Positions 47,201 to 51,860 of a stretch of DNA of 64,000 nt are shown one piece after another (the stretch's first letter is position 1; each line of letters begins with the position of its first letter). The position numbers and the translations under genes are program-made. The notes under the pieces are model-generated. The model had not been told where the DNA came from. It did no database searches and saw nothing but the letters and a program-made list of their open reading frames with translations. Location of the stretch: NCBI GenBank assembly GCA_021292105.1, contig CM037874.1:41587309-41651308 (forward strand), written 5' to 3'. The stretch is from Anadara kagoshimensis (Eukaryota > Mollusca > Bivalvia > Arcoida > Arcidae).

Positions 47201-48971
47201 GAAAATTAAAATTGTTTAAAATCTATATATTTGACTGAAATCATTAATAATCATTTGAATTGTCTTAAATGATTATACCACTCTTATTTCCCTGACTCAT
47301 CTCGTAATGTTTAATCTGAATACATTCAAAACAATTAAAAAGCTGCATGAAGGACTTGTGTAAATCTGGCTTTAATTTGTTTTGAAATTTTTGGAAAAAA
47401 CATGTTCATCGGTCATTGTGATTTTATTATATCCAAACTTCACAAAATATATAATTTTGACTTGAAATCAAACTTTAAAACCCTTCTAAACGCCACACAA
47501 ACCCACAAGTAATATATGGATACATATATAGGAAATGTGTCTTTCCTCAGCAGCTTAACACCATGTACGTCATCAATTAGGTCGCCGGAGAGTTACGAGC
47601 GGTGTCGGAAACTACCGAGTATTAGCAGTTCGTTTAGGTAAGGCTTTAGTATATTACAGGTAAATGTAAGGTGTGGAAAACCGTCAGACACATCAATATT
47701 GACTATTCTTCCCATAGGAATGCAAAATACAAAATTGATAAATTTGGTGACCGGTGACCTTTAATTGCCCAATCACCCACTGCTCAACTAAGTTCATACA
47801 GGTTTATTATTCAAAGTTTCTTGATCTTTTACATTGTCAGTGAAAAGTTACAAACTCCTGCATCACAAAATAATGCTGAACAGTTATTTGACATAAAACA
47901 TGGTAAAAAAACACAAAAATTAGTATTTTCAACATGTCCATTTTTAAAAATTTAACATTCTAAATTATAGAAAGTGCAGTTCTTTTGTGGCCAAAGGCTG
48001 CAATAACAAAGCTTTCGTTATAGACAACATGTGTACATAATTCTTAAATCAATCAAACTACAAAAAGTCCACTAATCCAACAAAACAATCCCTATATTGG
48101 TGAGATGAAAAATTTGTGTCAAATTCATGTGAATTTTCCCGCAATAAGCCGTAATATTAAAACACAAAGATCTCGCAGAAGCAGGATCTCGCTGTATTAT
48201 TCTTTCTTTTCGGAGATCCCACTACTGTCAGGTGCACCCGTATTAACAGTGTAAAAACAGAGTCAGTATCTAAATTTTTGAATTATTTCTGGATTTTTCC
48301 AAAGAAATATAGAAAAGAAGATTAGAGTTTCAAAAAGTTTGAAATGGTAAATAATCACCATTAGCATTTGGCCTATGCTGAAATTAGAATAAAAACTTTT
48401 GCATAGAACTTTTACTTCTACCATTGTATCACCTGCCCCAGTGCCTCTTGTATGTAGGTGAGCCAAGTTTCATCAGACCAATTTTTTTAATTTTAAGATT
48501 ACTAAAGTTGGTATACATGATACAGAAAATGTCAGCAGACAGACAGGGATAGAAATCCTCGGTTAAGGCCTTATGTGCTCCCAGCACGAAGAGGACTAAG
48601 TAAGTAAAGTTGGTATACAGTAAAACTTGCTACATAGTAACAACCTCTAATAAAGACCATTTTGAACCGTGTCATGTTTGTTCTGCAAGTGAAAATTGGC
48701 GATTTATTTACAAGTGAAATAAAGTCACTAGCGATTTCTAATCTTTACATACTTGGTTCAAAATCACTAGGGATTTCATGTCATCTAGAACTTATTCATC
48801 TCGAAACAAAATTACCGATAGGTTTACATGGGTGCACAGTGACAGAAAAAAATGACAGAAATTATGTCTACTCACCACATCTTTGGCTAATTCTCTATCA
48901 AGATCGCGGTGTCTGTTATGCCAGACAAGCCAATGCAAAGGAAACTCCTCTTGCAGAGATGTGGATGTCAT
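11586..48971 (-). CDS. ANKRD13: ANKRD13-family ankyrin/UIM protein, whole gene (14 coding exons, introns included)
   Basis: Predicted 600-aa protein, close to the usual family length of about 590 aa. Residues 9-30 resemble a partial ankyrin unit ([10 protein letters not shown]), 39-72 and 73-103 are ankyrin repeats ([25 protein letters not shown]), about 120-470 is the GPCR-chaperone-type domain ([37 protein letters not shown]), and three ubiquitin-interacting motifs lie near 475-491, 558-573 and 584-599. Known family members bind Lys63-linked ubiquitin on internalised receptors such as EGFR at the plasma membrane and endosomes; that role is inferred here from homology. Coding parts: 48876-48971, 28391-28526, 25786-25910, 24611-24656, 23332-23385, 21532-21621, 19767-19950, 19221-19287, 18309-18467, 17511-17788, 15617-15778, 14782-14879, 12715-12791, 11586-11817. 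Every junction is GT/AG and in phase except exon 9 to 10, which is off by one base. Confidence 0.95.
12000..12560 (+). mobile_element. SINE family A copy split by a DNA transposon
   Basis: The head (GTGACTAAGTGGCCAAGTGA..GGATCACAGCA) stops at 12049 and resumes at 12477 with CAGCATCTC..GGGTTTGAATCCCACTC..AGAAAGTTTGTC. Removing 12050-12481 gives a continuous SINE like the one at 61237 (..AGATCACAGCGCCTCTCAC..). Confidence 0.8.
12050..12476. mobile_element. Non-autonomous DNA transposon, TIR CAGGGTTCGTACAG, 5-bp target duplication
   Basis: Ends CAGGGTTCGTACAG and CCAGTACAAACCCTG; flanked by CAGCA on both sides (12045-12049, 12477-12481). The target is a SINE, which confirms the borders. 427 bp, no coding capacity. 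The sister copy at 21121-21465 shares most of its length. The ends and 5-bp duplication would fit a hAT5-like family, but the superfamily is not proven. Confidence 0.88.
12715..12791 (-). CDS. ANKRD13: ANKRD13 exon 13 (residues 499-523)
   Basis: Encodes [20 protein letters not shown] followed by DKLLQ, the linker with the family's WEAL motif between UIMs. Acceptor TTTTATAG, donor GTTAGA. The split Arg codon is completed by exon 14. Confidence 0.92.
13066..13502. mobile_element. Nested inverted repeats (foldback-type)
   Basis: Inner hairpin: TGGTATATTGTTAAATAATA (about 13066) against TATTATTTGACGATATACCA (about 13143). Outer pair: AATTCTAACATGACCT (13186) against AGGTCATGTTAGAATT (13487). Probably one foldback element inserted in or beside another; borders approximate. 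Confidence 0.6.
14212..14600. repeat. 82-88 bp tandem array, about 5 copies
   Basis: (G/A)TGAAATGA begins at 14212, 14296, 14378, 14466 and 14552. The unit contains CTGTCAATCATATACAGCTG and CCATGGAAACAGATGGAGTA. Copies 3 and 4 are almost identical. Lies in ANKRD13 intron 12, 180 bp upstream of exon 13's partner exon 12 acceptor side. Confidence 0.92.
14782..14879 (-). CDS. ANKRD13: ANKRD13 exon 12 (ubiquitin-interacting motif, residues 467-498)
   Basis: Encodes [20 protein letters not shown] followed by LQGGKDND. The acidic patch, then LxxAIxxSL, fits the UIM consensus (acidic-x-x-L-x-x-A-x-x-x-S). Acceptor TATTTAAG, donor GTACTA. Ends in phase 0. Confidence 0.93.
15617..15778 (-). CDS. ANKRD13: ANKRD13 exon 11 (residues 413-465)
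   Basis: Encodes [20 protein letters not shown], the best conserved ANKRD13 motif and the end of the chaperone-type domain, then an acidic linker with [10 protein letters not shown]. Acceptor TATTGTAG, donor GTTAGT. The open frame over it (15612-15794) starts in intron sequence, so its Met is not a real start. Confidence 0.95.
17038..17215. mobile_element. ACAGTAAAACCTC MITE, degenerate copy
   Basis: Starts CCAGTAAAACCTCAATTCAT and has GGTCAAATTTTGATGTTATA and GGGGCTTGG, AAAAACATAAA, GGACTTCAAAATA as in 33123-33312 and 37900-38088. Confidence 0.65.
17241..17502. repeat. Dispersed repeat, shared with 18905-19180
   Basis: Both copies begin near AGTCTCTTGAGAG(C/A)CAAT and end near ACAGACAGACAGnnTGATTCCTA...CCCC. 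The copies lie in introns 10 and 8 of ANKRD13 in the same orientation. Class unknown; ends were judged by eye. Confidence 0.55.
17511..17788 (-). CDS. ANKRD13: ANKRD13 exon 10 (residues 320-411)
   Basis: Largest coding exon, 278 bases. Encodes [39 protein letters not shown] and [20 protein letters not shown], all characteristic of ANKRD13 just before the [13 protein letters not shown] motif. Acceptor TTTCAG, donor GTAAGT. Its last G joins AA of exon 11 to make the conserved Glu of KIEIPLF. Confidence 0.95.
18309..18467 (-). CDS. ANKRD13: ANKRD13 exon 9 (residues 267-319), with a phase break at its 3' end
   Basis: Encodes [20 protein letters not shown] and on through [13 protein letters not shown]. 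Acceptor TTATTTAG. The only GT donor is GGGG/GTAAG at 18308, giving 159 bases and phase 0, but exon 10 needs an incoming phase 2. Removing one base, either from the run of four C at 18308-18311 (plus strand) or from the run of six T just above, restores the frame. Could be an assembly homopolymer error, a missed micro-exon, or a real frameshift. Confidence 0.88.
18905..19180. repeat. Dispersed repeat, second copy
   Basis: Matches 17241-17502 at its start (CAGTCTCTTGAGAG) and end (GACAGACAGACAGGGTGATTCCTACA), with diverged middle sequence that includes GACCTTGACA.. half-sites. It fills much of intron 8. Confidence 0.5.
19221..19287 (-). CDS. ANKRD13: ANKRD13 exon 8 (residues 245-266)
   Basis: Encodes [20 protein letters not shown] plus SK, a conserved family segment (WGWRSD...ETVNGYE). 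Acceptor TATTTCAG, donor GTAAAA. Ends in phase 0 before [10 protein letters not shown] of exon 9. Confidence 0.94.
19767..19950 (-). CDS. ANKRD13: ANKRD13 exon 7 (residues 184-243)
   Basis: Encodes [19 protein letters not shown] through to DTDKISFE, in the middle of the chaperone-type domain. Acceptor TTACTAG, donor GTAGGT. The first ~55 bases of this exon, with its acceptor, are repeated several times just upstream in intron 6, so an annotation program could choose a wrong copy. The copy at 19767-19950 is the only one with a complete downstream half and donor. Confidence 0.93.
20059..20113 (-). pseudogene. Duplicated pseudo-exon copy of ANKRD13 exon 7 (5' part)
   Basis: Keeps the acceptor and an open frame for [19 protein letters not shown] but lacks the exon 7 remainder and its donor; the sequence runs into intron-derived AAAGTTTGTGAAG. 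It could trap splicing from exon 6 or form a rare poison exon; no evidence that it does. Confidence 0.75.
20486..20527 (+). other. G-run tract (possible G-quadruplex)
   Basis: Nine or so runs of 4-5 G separated by single T, inside intron 6, as part of the fourth exon-derived unit. On the transcribed ANKRD13 RNA it is C-rich; the G-rich strand is the plus strand. Confidence 0.75.
20709..20925. mobile_element. MITE, second copy of the 7439-7640 family
   Basis: Left GTCAGCGATATTATGGCAGA and GTGTTTATAAACAC, right GTTTATAAACACTCTGGCAC and AATATCGCTGACAGACTATA, as inverted ends. The middle differs from copy 1. Confidence 0.85.
21121..21465. mobile_element. Non-autonomous DNA transposon, TIR CAGGGTTCGTACAG, second copy
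   Basis: Ends CAGGGTTCGTACAG and CTGTACGAACCCTG; flanked by CAAGA at 21116-21120 and 21466-21470. 345 bp; shares AAGTGGAGGTTGAAGTTGGG and the GGTCTTTTTAGGGCAAACCT region with 12050-12476 in the same orientation. Confidence 0.9.
21532..21621 (-). CDS. ANKRD13: ANKRD13 exon 6 (residues 154-182)
   Basis: Encodes [20 protein letters not shown] and SYIFKGT, part of the GPCR-chaperone-type domain. Acceptor TTTTACAG, donor GTTGTA, a weaker donor. The last base plus CT of exon 7 makes an Ala codon. Confidence 0.93.
21645..21975. mobile_element. Inverted-repeat element (GGCAGTTATA family), copy 1
   Basis: Ends GATGGCAGTTATAGGAGTAT and GTTATAGCACTATAAACGCC pair imperfectly. Central TGACGTCATTGATTGGCTGT and TACATGTCGTACATGACAG also occur, reversed, at 52604-52906. 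Confidence 0.75.
22540..22780. mobile_element. Long-TIR MITE, copy 2 (best preserved)
   Basis: About 57-bp inverted ends: CCAGTTTCACAATCATTTCT, TAACTAAGATTTTCCTTA, CAAATCTGGCAAAT and their inverse at 22720-22780 with very few differences. 240 bp, no coding capacity. Confidence 0.9.
23332..23385 (-). CDS. ANKRD13: ANKRD13 exon 5 (residues 136-152)
   Basis: A 54-base exon encoding [17 protein letters not shown], continuing the conserved WEFTSW-VPLVSR segment. Acceptor TATATAG, donor GTAAGT. Phases match exons 4 and 6. Confidence 0.94.
23386..24610 (-). other. ANKRD13: ANKRD13 intron 4
   Basis: Contains a short element at 23466-23606 whose ends (CAGGGTTCATACA / TGTATGAATCCTG) resemble those of the elements at 12050 and 21121, with an internal CCATGACTTTT repeat, and a minus-oriented SINE at 24180-24405. 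23620-24170 shows nothing recognisable. Confidence 0.65.
24180..24405 (-). mobile_element. SINE family A copy
   Basis: On the minus strand: GGGGACCTTGGTGACAGAGT, AGGTTTGAATTTCACAC, ATGGTTTTCTCCAGGTACC and TCTACCATACC, ending AAGTATCTTGACTGGC. Confidence 0.65.
24611..24656 (-). CDS. ANKRD13: ANKRD13 exon 4 (residues 120-134)
   Basis: A 46-base exon encoding [15 protein letters not shown], an ANKRD13 signature just after the ankyrin repeats. Acceptor TTTTCAG, donor GTAGGT. The last base begins a Val codon shared with exon 5. It is invisible as an open frame and was found by motif and phase. Confidence 0.94.
24657..25785 (-). other. ANKRD13: ANKRD13 intron 3
   Basis: Holds one copy of the long-TIR MITE at 25310-25568. 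The remaining AT-rich sequence shows no recognisable feature. Confidence 0.7.
25310..25568. mobile_element. Long-TIR MITE, copy 3
   Basis: Starts GGCTCCTGTTTCACAAACAT and ends GTGAAACTGGAGCC; includes AAGATTTTCCTTACTTAAAT and its inverse AATTTAAGTTAAATATCTTA. Confidence 0.8.
25786..25910 (-). CDS. ANKRD13: ANKRD13 exon 3 (second ankyrin repeat, residues 79-119)
   Basis: Acceptor GTTTTAG, donor GTAAGT. Encodes [20 protein letters not shown] and [11 protein letters not shown]. The stretch AVSTGDPE and the VPELLQKL helix are strongly conserved in ANKRD13 proteins. Phase 0 at the 3' end. Confidence 0.95.
26214..26381. mobile_element. Foldback: two ~76-79 bp inverted arms around a 13-base loop
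   Basis: Left arm 26214-26292 (GTTTGTGACCGATACCGGTT..GTGATGTAACATAT..CCCAATC) pairs with right arm 26306-26381 (GATTGGGATATGTTACATCA..CGGTATCGGTCACAAAC), loop GAGGCTTTGCCAA. Immediately followed by a second inverted pair, TTTCTCGTACC (26381) and GGTACGAGAAAT (26772). Confidence 0.9.
26382..26785. mobile_element. Inverted-repeat segment ending in a hairpin
   Basis: Bounded by TTTCTCGTACC and GGTACGAGAAAT. Near its right end GACAGAAAAATCT (26727) pairs with AGATTTTTCTGTC (26757). Probably one MITE together with 26214-26381. Contains TGATGACGTCA at 26641, a CRE-like palindrome. Confidence 0.6.
27627..27842. mobile_element. MITE of the GTAAACC...TTTACAG group
   Basis: Left AAAGTAAACCAACTTTGTGGAT, right AAATAAAAGTTGATTTACAG; inside, TTAACTTTCGCAATT and AACTTTTGCAATTATTTT direct or inverted motifs as in 36406-36626. 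Confidence 0.6.
28391..28526 (-). CDS. ANKRD13: ANKRD13 exon 2 (first full ankyrin repeat, residues 33-77)
   Basis: Acceptor TTTTCAG, donor GTATGT. Encodes [20 protein letters not shown] followed by TKVLLRYGG, a standard ankyrin repeat with the TPLHLA core, then the start of the next repeat (RGYWS). Ends with one base of a Val codon completed by exon 3. Confidence 0.95.
29805..30000. repeat. AACCTGTCTATA/GGTGGTCTTTATA repeat family
   Basis: Contains AAAACCTGTATACAATGACC, GGACTTTATAGACAGGTGGTC and a second GGACAGGTGGTCTTTATAA. Related pieces occur at 26100-26185, 26790-26850, 30525-30575, 39340-39405, 48615-48665, 59585-59830, 60495-60575 and 63830-64000. Probably one abundant MITE with ends TACAGT(A/C)AAACCTG. 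Confidence 0.65.
30590..30921 (-). mobile_element. SINE family B, near full length
   Basis: Minus strand starts CCACTGCGGTAGCTCAGTTG, has TAGAGTGCTCGC and B-box-like GGGTTCGATCCC, and ends CTTGACTGGGATGTTAAACC. Closely matches 3661-4001. Confidence 0.8.
31700..31735 (+). repeat. Fragment of the Helitron-like element's left end
   Basis: ACAAGGGGACCATGGGCCTT and AATGCTCACCTGG match the start of 8370-9927. The core and right end are missing; a matching right-end fragment (AATAGCTCATCTGAGCCTTT) sits at 15418-15438. Confidence 0.6.
32080..32120 (+). repeat. (TC)n and C-run microsatellite
   Basis: TCTCTCTCTCTCTCTCTC followed by ~16 C and ACACACAC; a second C run at 32251-32260. Confidence 0.9.
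33123..33312. mobile_element. ACAGTAAAACCTC MITE, copy 2 (reverse of 37900)
   Basis: Starts TACAGTATAGCCTCGATTCA, ends TGCTGTTTTACTGTA. Inside: TCAAATTTTGGCGTTATAAA, GGGGTTTGGCGATAA, AAACAAAATGGATTTTGGGA. Reverse complement matches 37900-38088. Confidence 0.8.
33460..33547 (+). repeat. (GA)n microsatellite
   Basis: About 88 bases of AG dinucleotides with a few GAGAAG interruptions. Confidence 0.95.
34243..34435. mobile_element. Foldback: 72-80 bp inverted arms around a ~41-base loop
   Basis: Left arm 34243-34322 (AAAACCTGATGATAAAGGAA..TTGTAGTGGAGACTTAG..AATCTGAGGGATGAGA) pairs with right arm 34364-34435 (TCGCATCCCTCAGATTAAGA..GTCTCCACTACAA..CCTTTATCATCAGGTTTT). The 98-codon minus frame over it is only the foldback read through. 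Confidence 0.92.
35849..36100 (+). mobile_element. SINE family A, near full length
   Basis: AAGGCGGCCTCGGTGACCAAG TGGTCTAAAGC (A box), AGGTTCCAATCCCACTC (B box), then GATTCTAGTGTGAGAAAGTT, GGGCACTCC, CTCTACCATCC and CCACCTCGATA; ends ACTCTATTACTC. Confidence 0.75.
36155..36405 (+). mobile_element. SINE family B, degenerate copy
   Basis: ACGACTCAGTTGAAAGAGTG (A-box region), then TAGTGACTGTTCTTTCACCA and GGCACGGTAAAGAACTCTCAG. The 3' end is interrupted by the MITE at 36406; ATTCTTGACTGGACATTAGG resumes at 36630. Confidence 0.65.
36406..36626. mobile_element. MITE inserted in a SINE (TACTGTAAAC ends)
   Basis: Left TACTGTAAACAGAATTTTAT and TCGTG; right CACGAATAAAAGGTGGTTTA and CAGTA. Repeated AAAAGTTAAT..CACGAAT motifs inside. 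The 60-codon plus frame over it is not a gene. SINE family B sequence lies on both sides (36155-36405 and 36630-36660), which supports the borders. Confidence 0.82.
37690..37900. mobile_element. MITE of the GTTTACAGTA group
   Basis: Has TGTATTTATTTTCGCAGTAT at the left, and TATTTATTTTCGCGCAAAAC, GCGAAAATAAGTACACTCTG and GTTTACAGTA at the right; directly abuts the ACAGTAAAACCTC MITE at 37900. Confidence 0.55.
37900..38088. mobile_element. ACAGTAAAACCTC MITE, copy 3
   Basis: Ends ACAGTAAAACCTCGTTGTAA and GCAATGAATTGAGGTTTTAC/TGT. Contains AAGTCCCAAAATCCATTTTG and CCAAACCCCTTTATAATGCC. Two minus frames here are read-through of the element. Confidence 0.85.
38905..39257 (-). mobile_element. SINE family B, diverged copy
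   Basis: Minus strand: ACCACTTTGGTAGCTCAGAT GGTACAGTGC, GTGGGGTCAAATTCCAGC, and the AAGAATTGTCTCT..TTTTCAAG body; ends CTTGACTTGGAC. Confidence 0.7.
39497..39700 (+). mobile_element. SINE family A copy
   Basis: GGGGCCTCAGTGTCAGAGTG GTCTACAG (A box), AGGTTCAAATCCCATTTGAG (B box), GATCCTAGTGTGAGAAAGTT, TCATATAAGTGAAAGAGTTT. Confidence 0.75.
40625..40825 (+). repeat. (TTTA)n microsatellites
   Basis: Two runs, about 40625-40682 and 40779-40821. The predicted leucine/tyrosine-rich 78-residue frame over them is low complexity only. Confidence 0.9.
41191..41238 (+). repeat. (ATC)n microsatellite next to the LINE 5' side
   Basis: About 15 ATC triplets just upstream of the LINE 5' UTR; might be ancestral host sequence or a rearranged junction. 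Confidence 0.9.
41391..43163 (+). pseudogene. LINE ORF1 protein, one internal stop
   Basis: Starts ATG at 41391 ([11 protein letters not shown]), stopped by TAA at 41496, then open for 555 codons to TAG at 43163; 590 residues if read through. About residues 190-390 are coiled-coil-like ([20 protein letters not shown]), followed by a polar linker ([17 protein letters not shown]) and a C-terminal RRM-like block with [23 protein letters not shown] and [11 protein letters not shown], typical of ORF1 proteins in this LINE group. Such proteins bind RNA in the retrotransposition particle. A GTG at 41652 is not the true start. Confidence 0.85.
43156..46701 (+). pseudogene. LINE ORF2: AP endonuclease, reverse transcriptase, C-terminal zinc finger; frameshifted
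   Basis: Endonuclease parts: KILSWNATG (43222), CGISE (catalytic Glu, about 43310), MGDFNGH (43671), IDHIL (43848), SNHRP (43931). Reverse transcriptase parts: [13 protein letters not shown] (motif A, 45115), [13 protein letters not shown] (motif B, 45289), QADDIVLL (motif C with both Asp, 45417). A CNLCGS..HIICDC finger lies near 46395. Frame changes near 43320, 43842, 43903, 45033, 45372 and 45620 split it into six or seven frames, each otherwise open. Motif C has Gln in place of the usual Tyr/Phe, as in some relatives. Confidence 0.88.
46868..47400. repeat. Segment with an inverted copy at 51380-51860
   Basis: CACAATAAATTAATATTG, CATACCAGTAATTAA, AACATCCTGTTTA, TCACCTGTAATCAA and ACCCGGTAAATG appear in the same order on the reverse strand of 51380-51860. 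Forms the right part of the TTAA element. Confidence 0.8.
47765..48870. other. 5' end of intron 1: no recognised feature
   Basis: AT-rich; a short fragment of the AACCTG/TTTACTGT repeat at 48615-48665. Nothing else supportable. Confidence 0.5.
48876..48971 (-). CDS. ANKRD13: ANKRD13 exon 1 (start codon, residues 1-32)
   Basis: Reads [19 protein letters not shown] and on to LDRELAKDV, then donor GTGAGT. The ATG at 48971-48969 is preceded in frame by TAA five codons upstream, which fixes it as the first possible Met. FPLHWLVW is the family's hallmark N-terminus. The exon ends in phase 0 and joins [11 protein letters not shown] of exon 2 after a 20.3-kb intron. A plus-strand open frame over the same bases (48662-48997) is its shadow. 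Confidence 0.92.
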
Positions 48972-50075
48972 TTTGTCAAAATCTTACAGCATGTTGACAG
49001 TTCAATTAAGGTAGAAATTAGCAGGTAAATGACTCATTTGTTGATGCCCGAGTTCTCTACAGACTTCCGCATTGGTTTCCGATTGTTGTAAAAGATACAT
49101 TCGCTGCCAGTGGAGAAAATGTTATCGAAAAGAAAATATATCAATTTTATTTGTATATTACATGGATAAATATTATTTTATCTTTGTCTTAAATATCAAT
49201 CCAATCATTTCAAAAATAGAAATTTCATTAACGACATTGAAATTCGAAACTAAATTGTGGCATAGTTTAAAATGTAGTCGAACAACTTTGTCCTTTCTGG
49301 AGTGGGCAAAATTTTTAAAGAAACAATTCCCTTGTTACCTAAACTAGTACCTGTAGGCCTATATGGAAATTAGACCATTGCCTTTCTGATCCTTTCAAAT
49401 TAATATTGGTTTCTGTTCAGAATAATTACTTCTCGGCCTTTGGAAATGGCAGTTGGGAAGAAATTCAACATCTTGAAATCCTGTCGGTGTTGTTTTAAGT
49501 CATGTTTTTTTTCAACTTAAGTCTTGCTGTCAACGACTGGATCTGGGAGAAACTGAATGCTTACTTTAGTATTTGAGCCATATGTTGGATATCGGAATTC
49601 CATTATTAATGGATGATTCAGTGTTGACATGGAATGCATTTTACTTTGATATACATCACATGTCAAAACACTCAGATATCTCAATGTCTTTATTTTGTTT
49701 TGTTTAATTATTCCATTGTGTTGGTGTTGCTTTGACTATTAAGTTTATTAACAGCTGAGTAAACATTAAGTTATGTCCGGGGTGATCATTAGTCAACGAA
49801 TATAGTCTATAACAAATATAGTTCGCACGGTTCCAAGTTGGTATAAAATTGCGTCGATGTGCGTGGAAAATAACAAGTCAATATATACGGTACTTTTTCC
49901 GTTAAAGCCTGTGCATGCTTAGATTAGAAATATTAATAAAGGGAGACACTTTGTCCACAATGGCTTGAGATGGATATACTTACCGTGATTATTCATTGCA
50001 AGAACAAGATAACCTTAGATCGGGGCGTTATTTGCCGTTAAGATATAGAACAAATTCCTGGCAATGAATCAAACG

Positions 50076-50400
50076 TAATTGGTAGAGTGCTAGCTCCGTA
50101 AGTGGCAGGTCGTGGGTTCAAACCCCGACCAGGTCTGACCCAAGATTTGAAAGTTGGTAGTGACTGTTCTTTCGCCAAGCACTCGGCATTACGAAATGAA
50201 AGTCGCAGTTCTTTCTGATGGGAACTTAAGATAAACTAGGTCCCGTGTCACGGTAGGCTTGGCGCGATAAAGAACCCTGCTGTATAATGCCATTAGCGCA
50301 ACACACAGGCAAAATTTCTGCACCTTCGCCTATAGCTGGCGACGTCTCTATATAAGCGAAATATTCTTGACTGGAACGGTTAACACCATTACTCAACTCA
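50076..50400 (+). mobile_element. SINE family B, near full length
   Basis: AATTGGTAGAGTGCTAGCTC (A box), GTGGGTTCAAACCCCGACC (B box), GCCAAGCACTCGGCATTACG, GATAAAGAACCCTGCTGTAT, and the end AATATTCTTGACTGGAACGG, ACCATTACTCAACTCAA. The 147-codon minus frame here is read-through of this SINE. Confidence 0.82.
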
Positions 50401-50606
50401 AACGTATTTATCAATGTCATCCTGTAAAATAGGCTGAAGCAATTTGAATAGCGGTGATAAACATAAGTGCATCGATGTGCACAACAGTCATCAAGAACAC
50501 AACAAAACATGATATAATAAAAGAAAGAAACGAGAAGATAACACAGAATAAACACTTGACTCGTTTGACCGTTGGAAATCCGGCAACTTTGAACGGACAC
50601 TGAATG

Positions 50607-50690
50607 TAATTGACCATTGAACTGTCTAGAAATGGCGTTTATAGTCCTATAACTGCCAATGCCGTGCAAAGCAAACCGAATATTGCACGT
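50607..50690. repeat. Solo end of the GGCAGTTATA element
   Basis: TTGAACTGTCTAGAAATGGC, GTTTATAGTCCTATAACTGC, CAATGCCGTGCAAAGCAAAC match one end of the element at 21645-21975. Confidence 0.7.
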
Positions 50691-50840
50691 TAGCGCATTA
50701 TGATTACAGTATTTTGCGTTGCATGGCCATAGGCAACTATCATGTACATTGTCGCTACAGTTAGTGTCTTACGATCGGTACATAGAAACATAGAACGGGT
50801 GTACAGTTTTTGTTTCGTTACAAAGAAACCAAAAACGATA

Positions 50841-51180
50841 CAAAAAATGACCACATCTATCTGAGTTCCTTATTAAATTCCGGTTATTTCAGTATTTTTT
50901 GTAAAATTTTAGGACGTCGGGAAATTACTTCCATTTTAAGTTATAAATATAGCAGTTATTTCGGCACTATGTTTAATTTTTGAAAGATATTGCGAAAGAC
51001 CGTTAGTTATAGGCTGTTTTTTTTACGCTAATTTGATTTTTTTTCAAAAATGACCACATCTAAAGTGTTAGAGCACACTTTGATAAAGGTAAAAACATAA
51101 AAATCAAATGTTGGTTTTGACGGCAAATTACTTCCAATTTTATTTAAAAATAGGGAAATTTGTGAATATCTAGTGAAGAA
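50841..51180. repeat. Diverged two-copy direct repeat, period about 205
   Basis: AAAAAATGACCACATCTATC (50841) and CAAAAATGACCACATCTAAA (51045), each followed by a GGnnAATTACTTCCAnTTTnA block. Confidence 0.55.
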
Positions 51181-51379
51181 ATATCCAATATGGCCGACAC
51201 CGCACCAAGTATAAAACATGCGATATGTTGTTTTATTTTCCCCATCAATTCCAGGACAAGTTACACCGACTTCCCCGTAAGTAAAAAACGGTAAAAAAAA
51301 TTTATAATAATAATAACCAAACAAAAGGTGATATAATTCTCGACCTTTGAATATACTATTAAAAGTTTTAAAAATTTAA

Positions 51380-51860
51380 AAATTAAAGACAGATTTGTAA
51401 GTCAGCTTCATAAATGTTCTGGATTTTTTTCATATAAATATAACGAGAAAAGTGAAATAATCTCTTAAGACAATAAAAATAATTATAAATGATAAATTCA
51501 GTCAAATAAGAAAAAAGTATATATTTTAATAATTTTAAAATTTCAAAATTAATTTCATTAGGCCAGTAAGTCGGTCCATCAGTAGTATATCCATCCAAAT
51601 TAATCTTATTAATTTGTTGGATTGATCTTATTAATTTGGTCAAATATACAGAAATAACATTTACCGGGTATCATAGAGACTTCATATCTAATGATTTATA
51701 CACACACGTGTCAATCATTTTTTGCAAATTGGACGGTAAGTTCTTTTGATTACAGGTGATAAAGGTCTACTAATAAACAGGATGTTTATAGATAATCTTT
51801 TAATTACTGGTATGTGAGATCCCACTTTAAGCAATATTAATTTATTGTGAATTTATAGCA
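51380..51860. repeat. Inverted copy of 46868-47400
   Basis: Reverse complement reads CACAATAAATTAATATTG..CATACCAGTAATTAAAAG..AACATCCTGTTTA..TCACCTGTAATCAAAA..ACCCGGTAAATG. The matches continue to TTTGACTGAA..AATTAT and AAGCTGnnTnA..AAATCTG. Confidence 0.8.

Larger units (their letters stand above)
40148..47764. mobile_element. 7.6-kb TTAA-flanked inverted-repeat element carrying a LINE
   Basis: TTAA at 40148-40151 and 47761-47764 flank perfect inverted ends AGGTCACCGGTCACCAAA / TTTGGTGACCGGTGACCT. TTAA duplications are typical of Kolobok and piggyBac transposons. Between the ends lie the left part (40170-41240, with (TTTA)n runs), the LINE (about 41240-46860) and the right part (46868-47760). 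Without the LINE the host element would be about 2 kb. I see no transposase. The right part has a diverged reverse copy at 51380-51860, without recognisable ends. Confidence 0.75.
28527..48875 (-). other. ANKRD13: ANKRD13 intron 1 (20.3 kb)
   Basis: Donor GTGAGT at 48875, acceptor CAG at 28527. It holds most of the mobile DNA in the window: SINEs, MITEs, two long microsatellites, a foldback at 34243 and the LINE in its TTAA-flanked host element (40148-47764). 28530-29800, 31000-32080 and 34450-35840 show only AT-rich sequence, a small palindrome at 34618-34639 (TGTCTTACC/GGTAAGACA) and CCGGTA-rich palindromic bits near 34790-34850. Confidence 0.85.

Noticed and set aside
48662..48997. 111-codon plus-strand open frame
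   Set aside because: Its last third is the antisense of ANKRD13 exon 1, which fits the family, phase and splice donor. No family match on the plus strand.
51028..51324. 98-codon minus frame with Cys residues
   Set aside because: No recognisable domain; lies beside the inverted repeat segment and has low-complexity ends.
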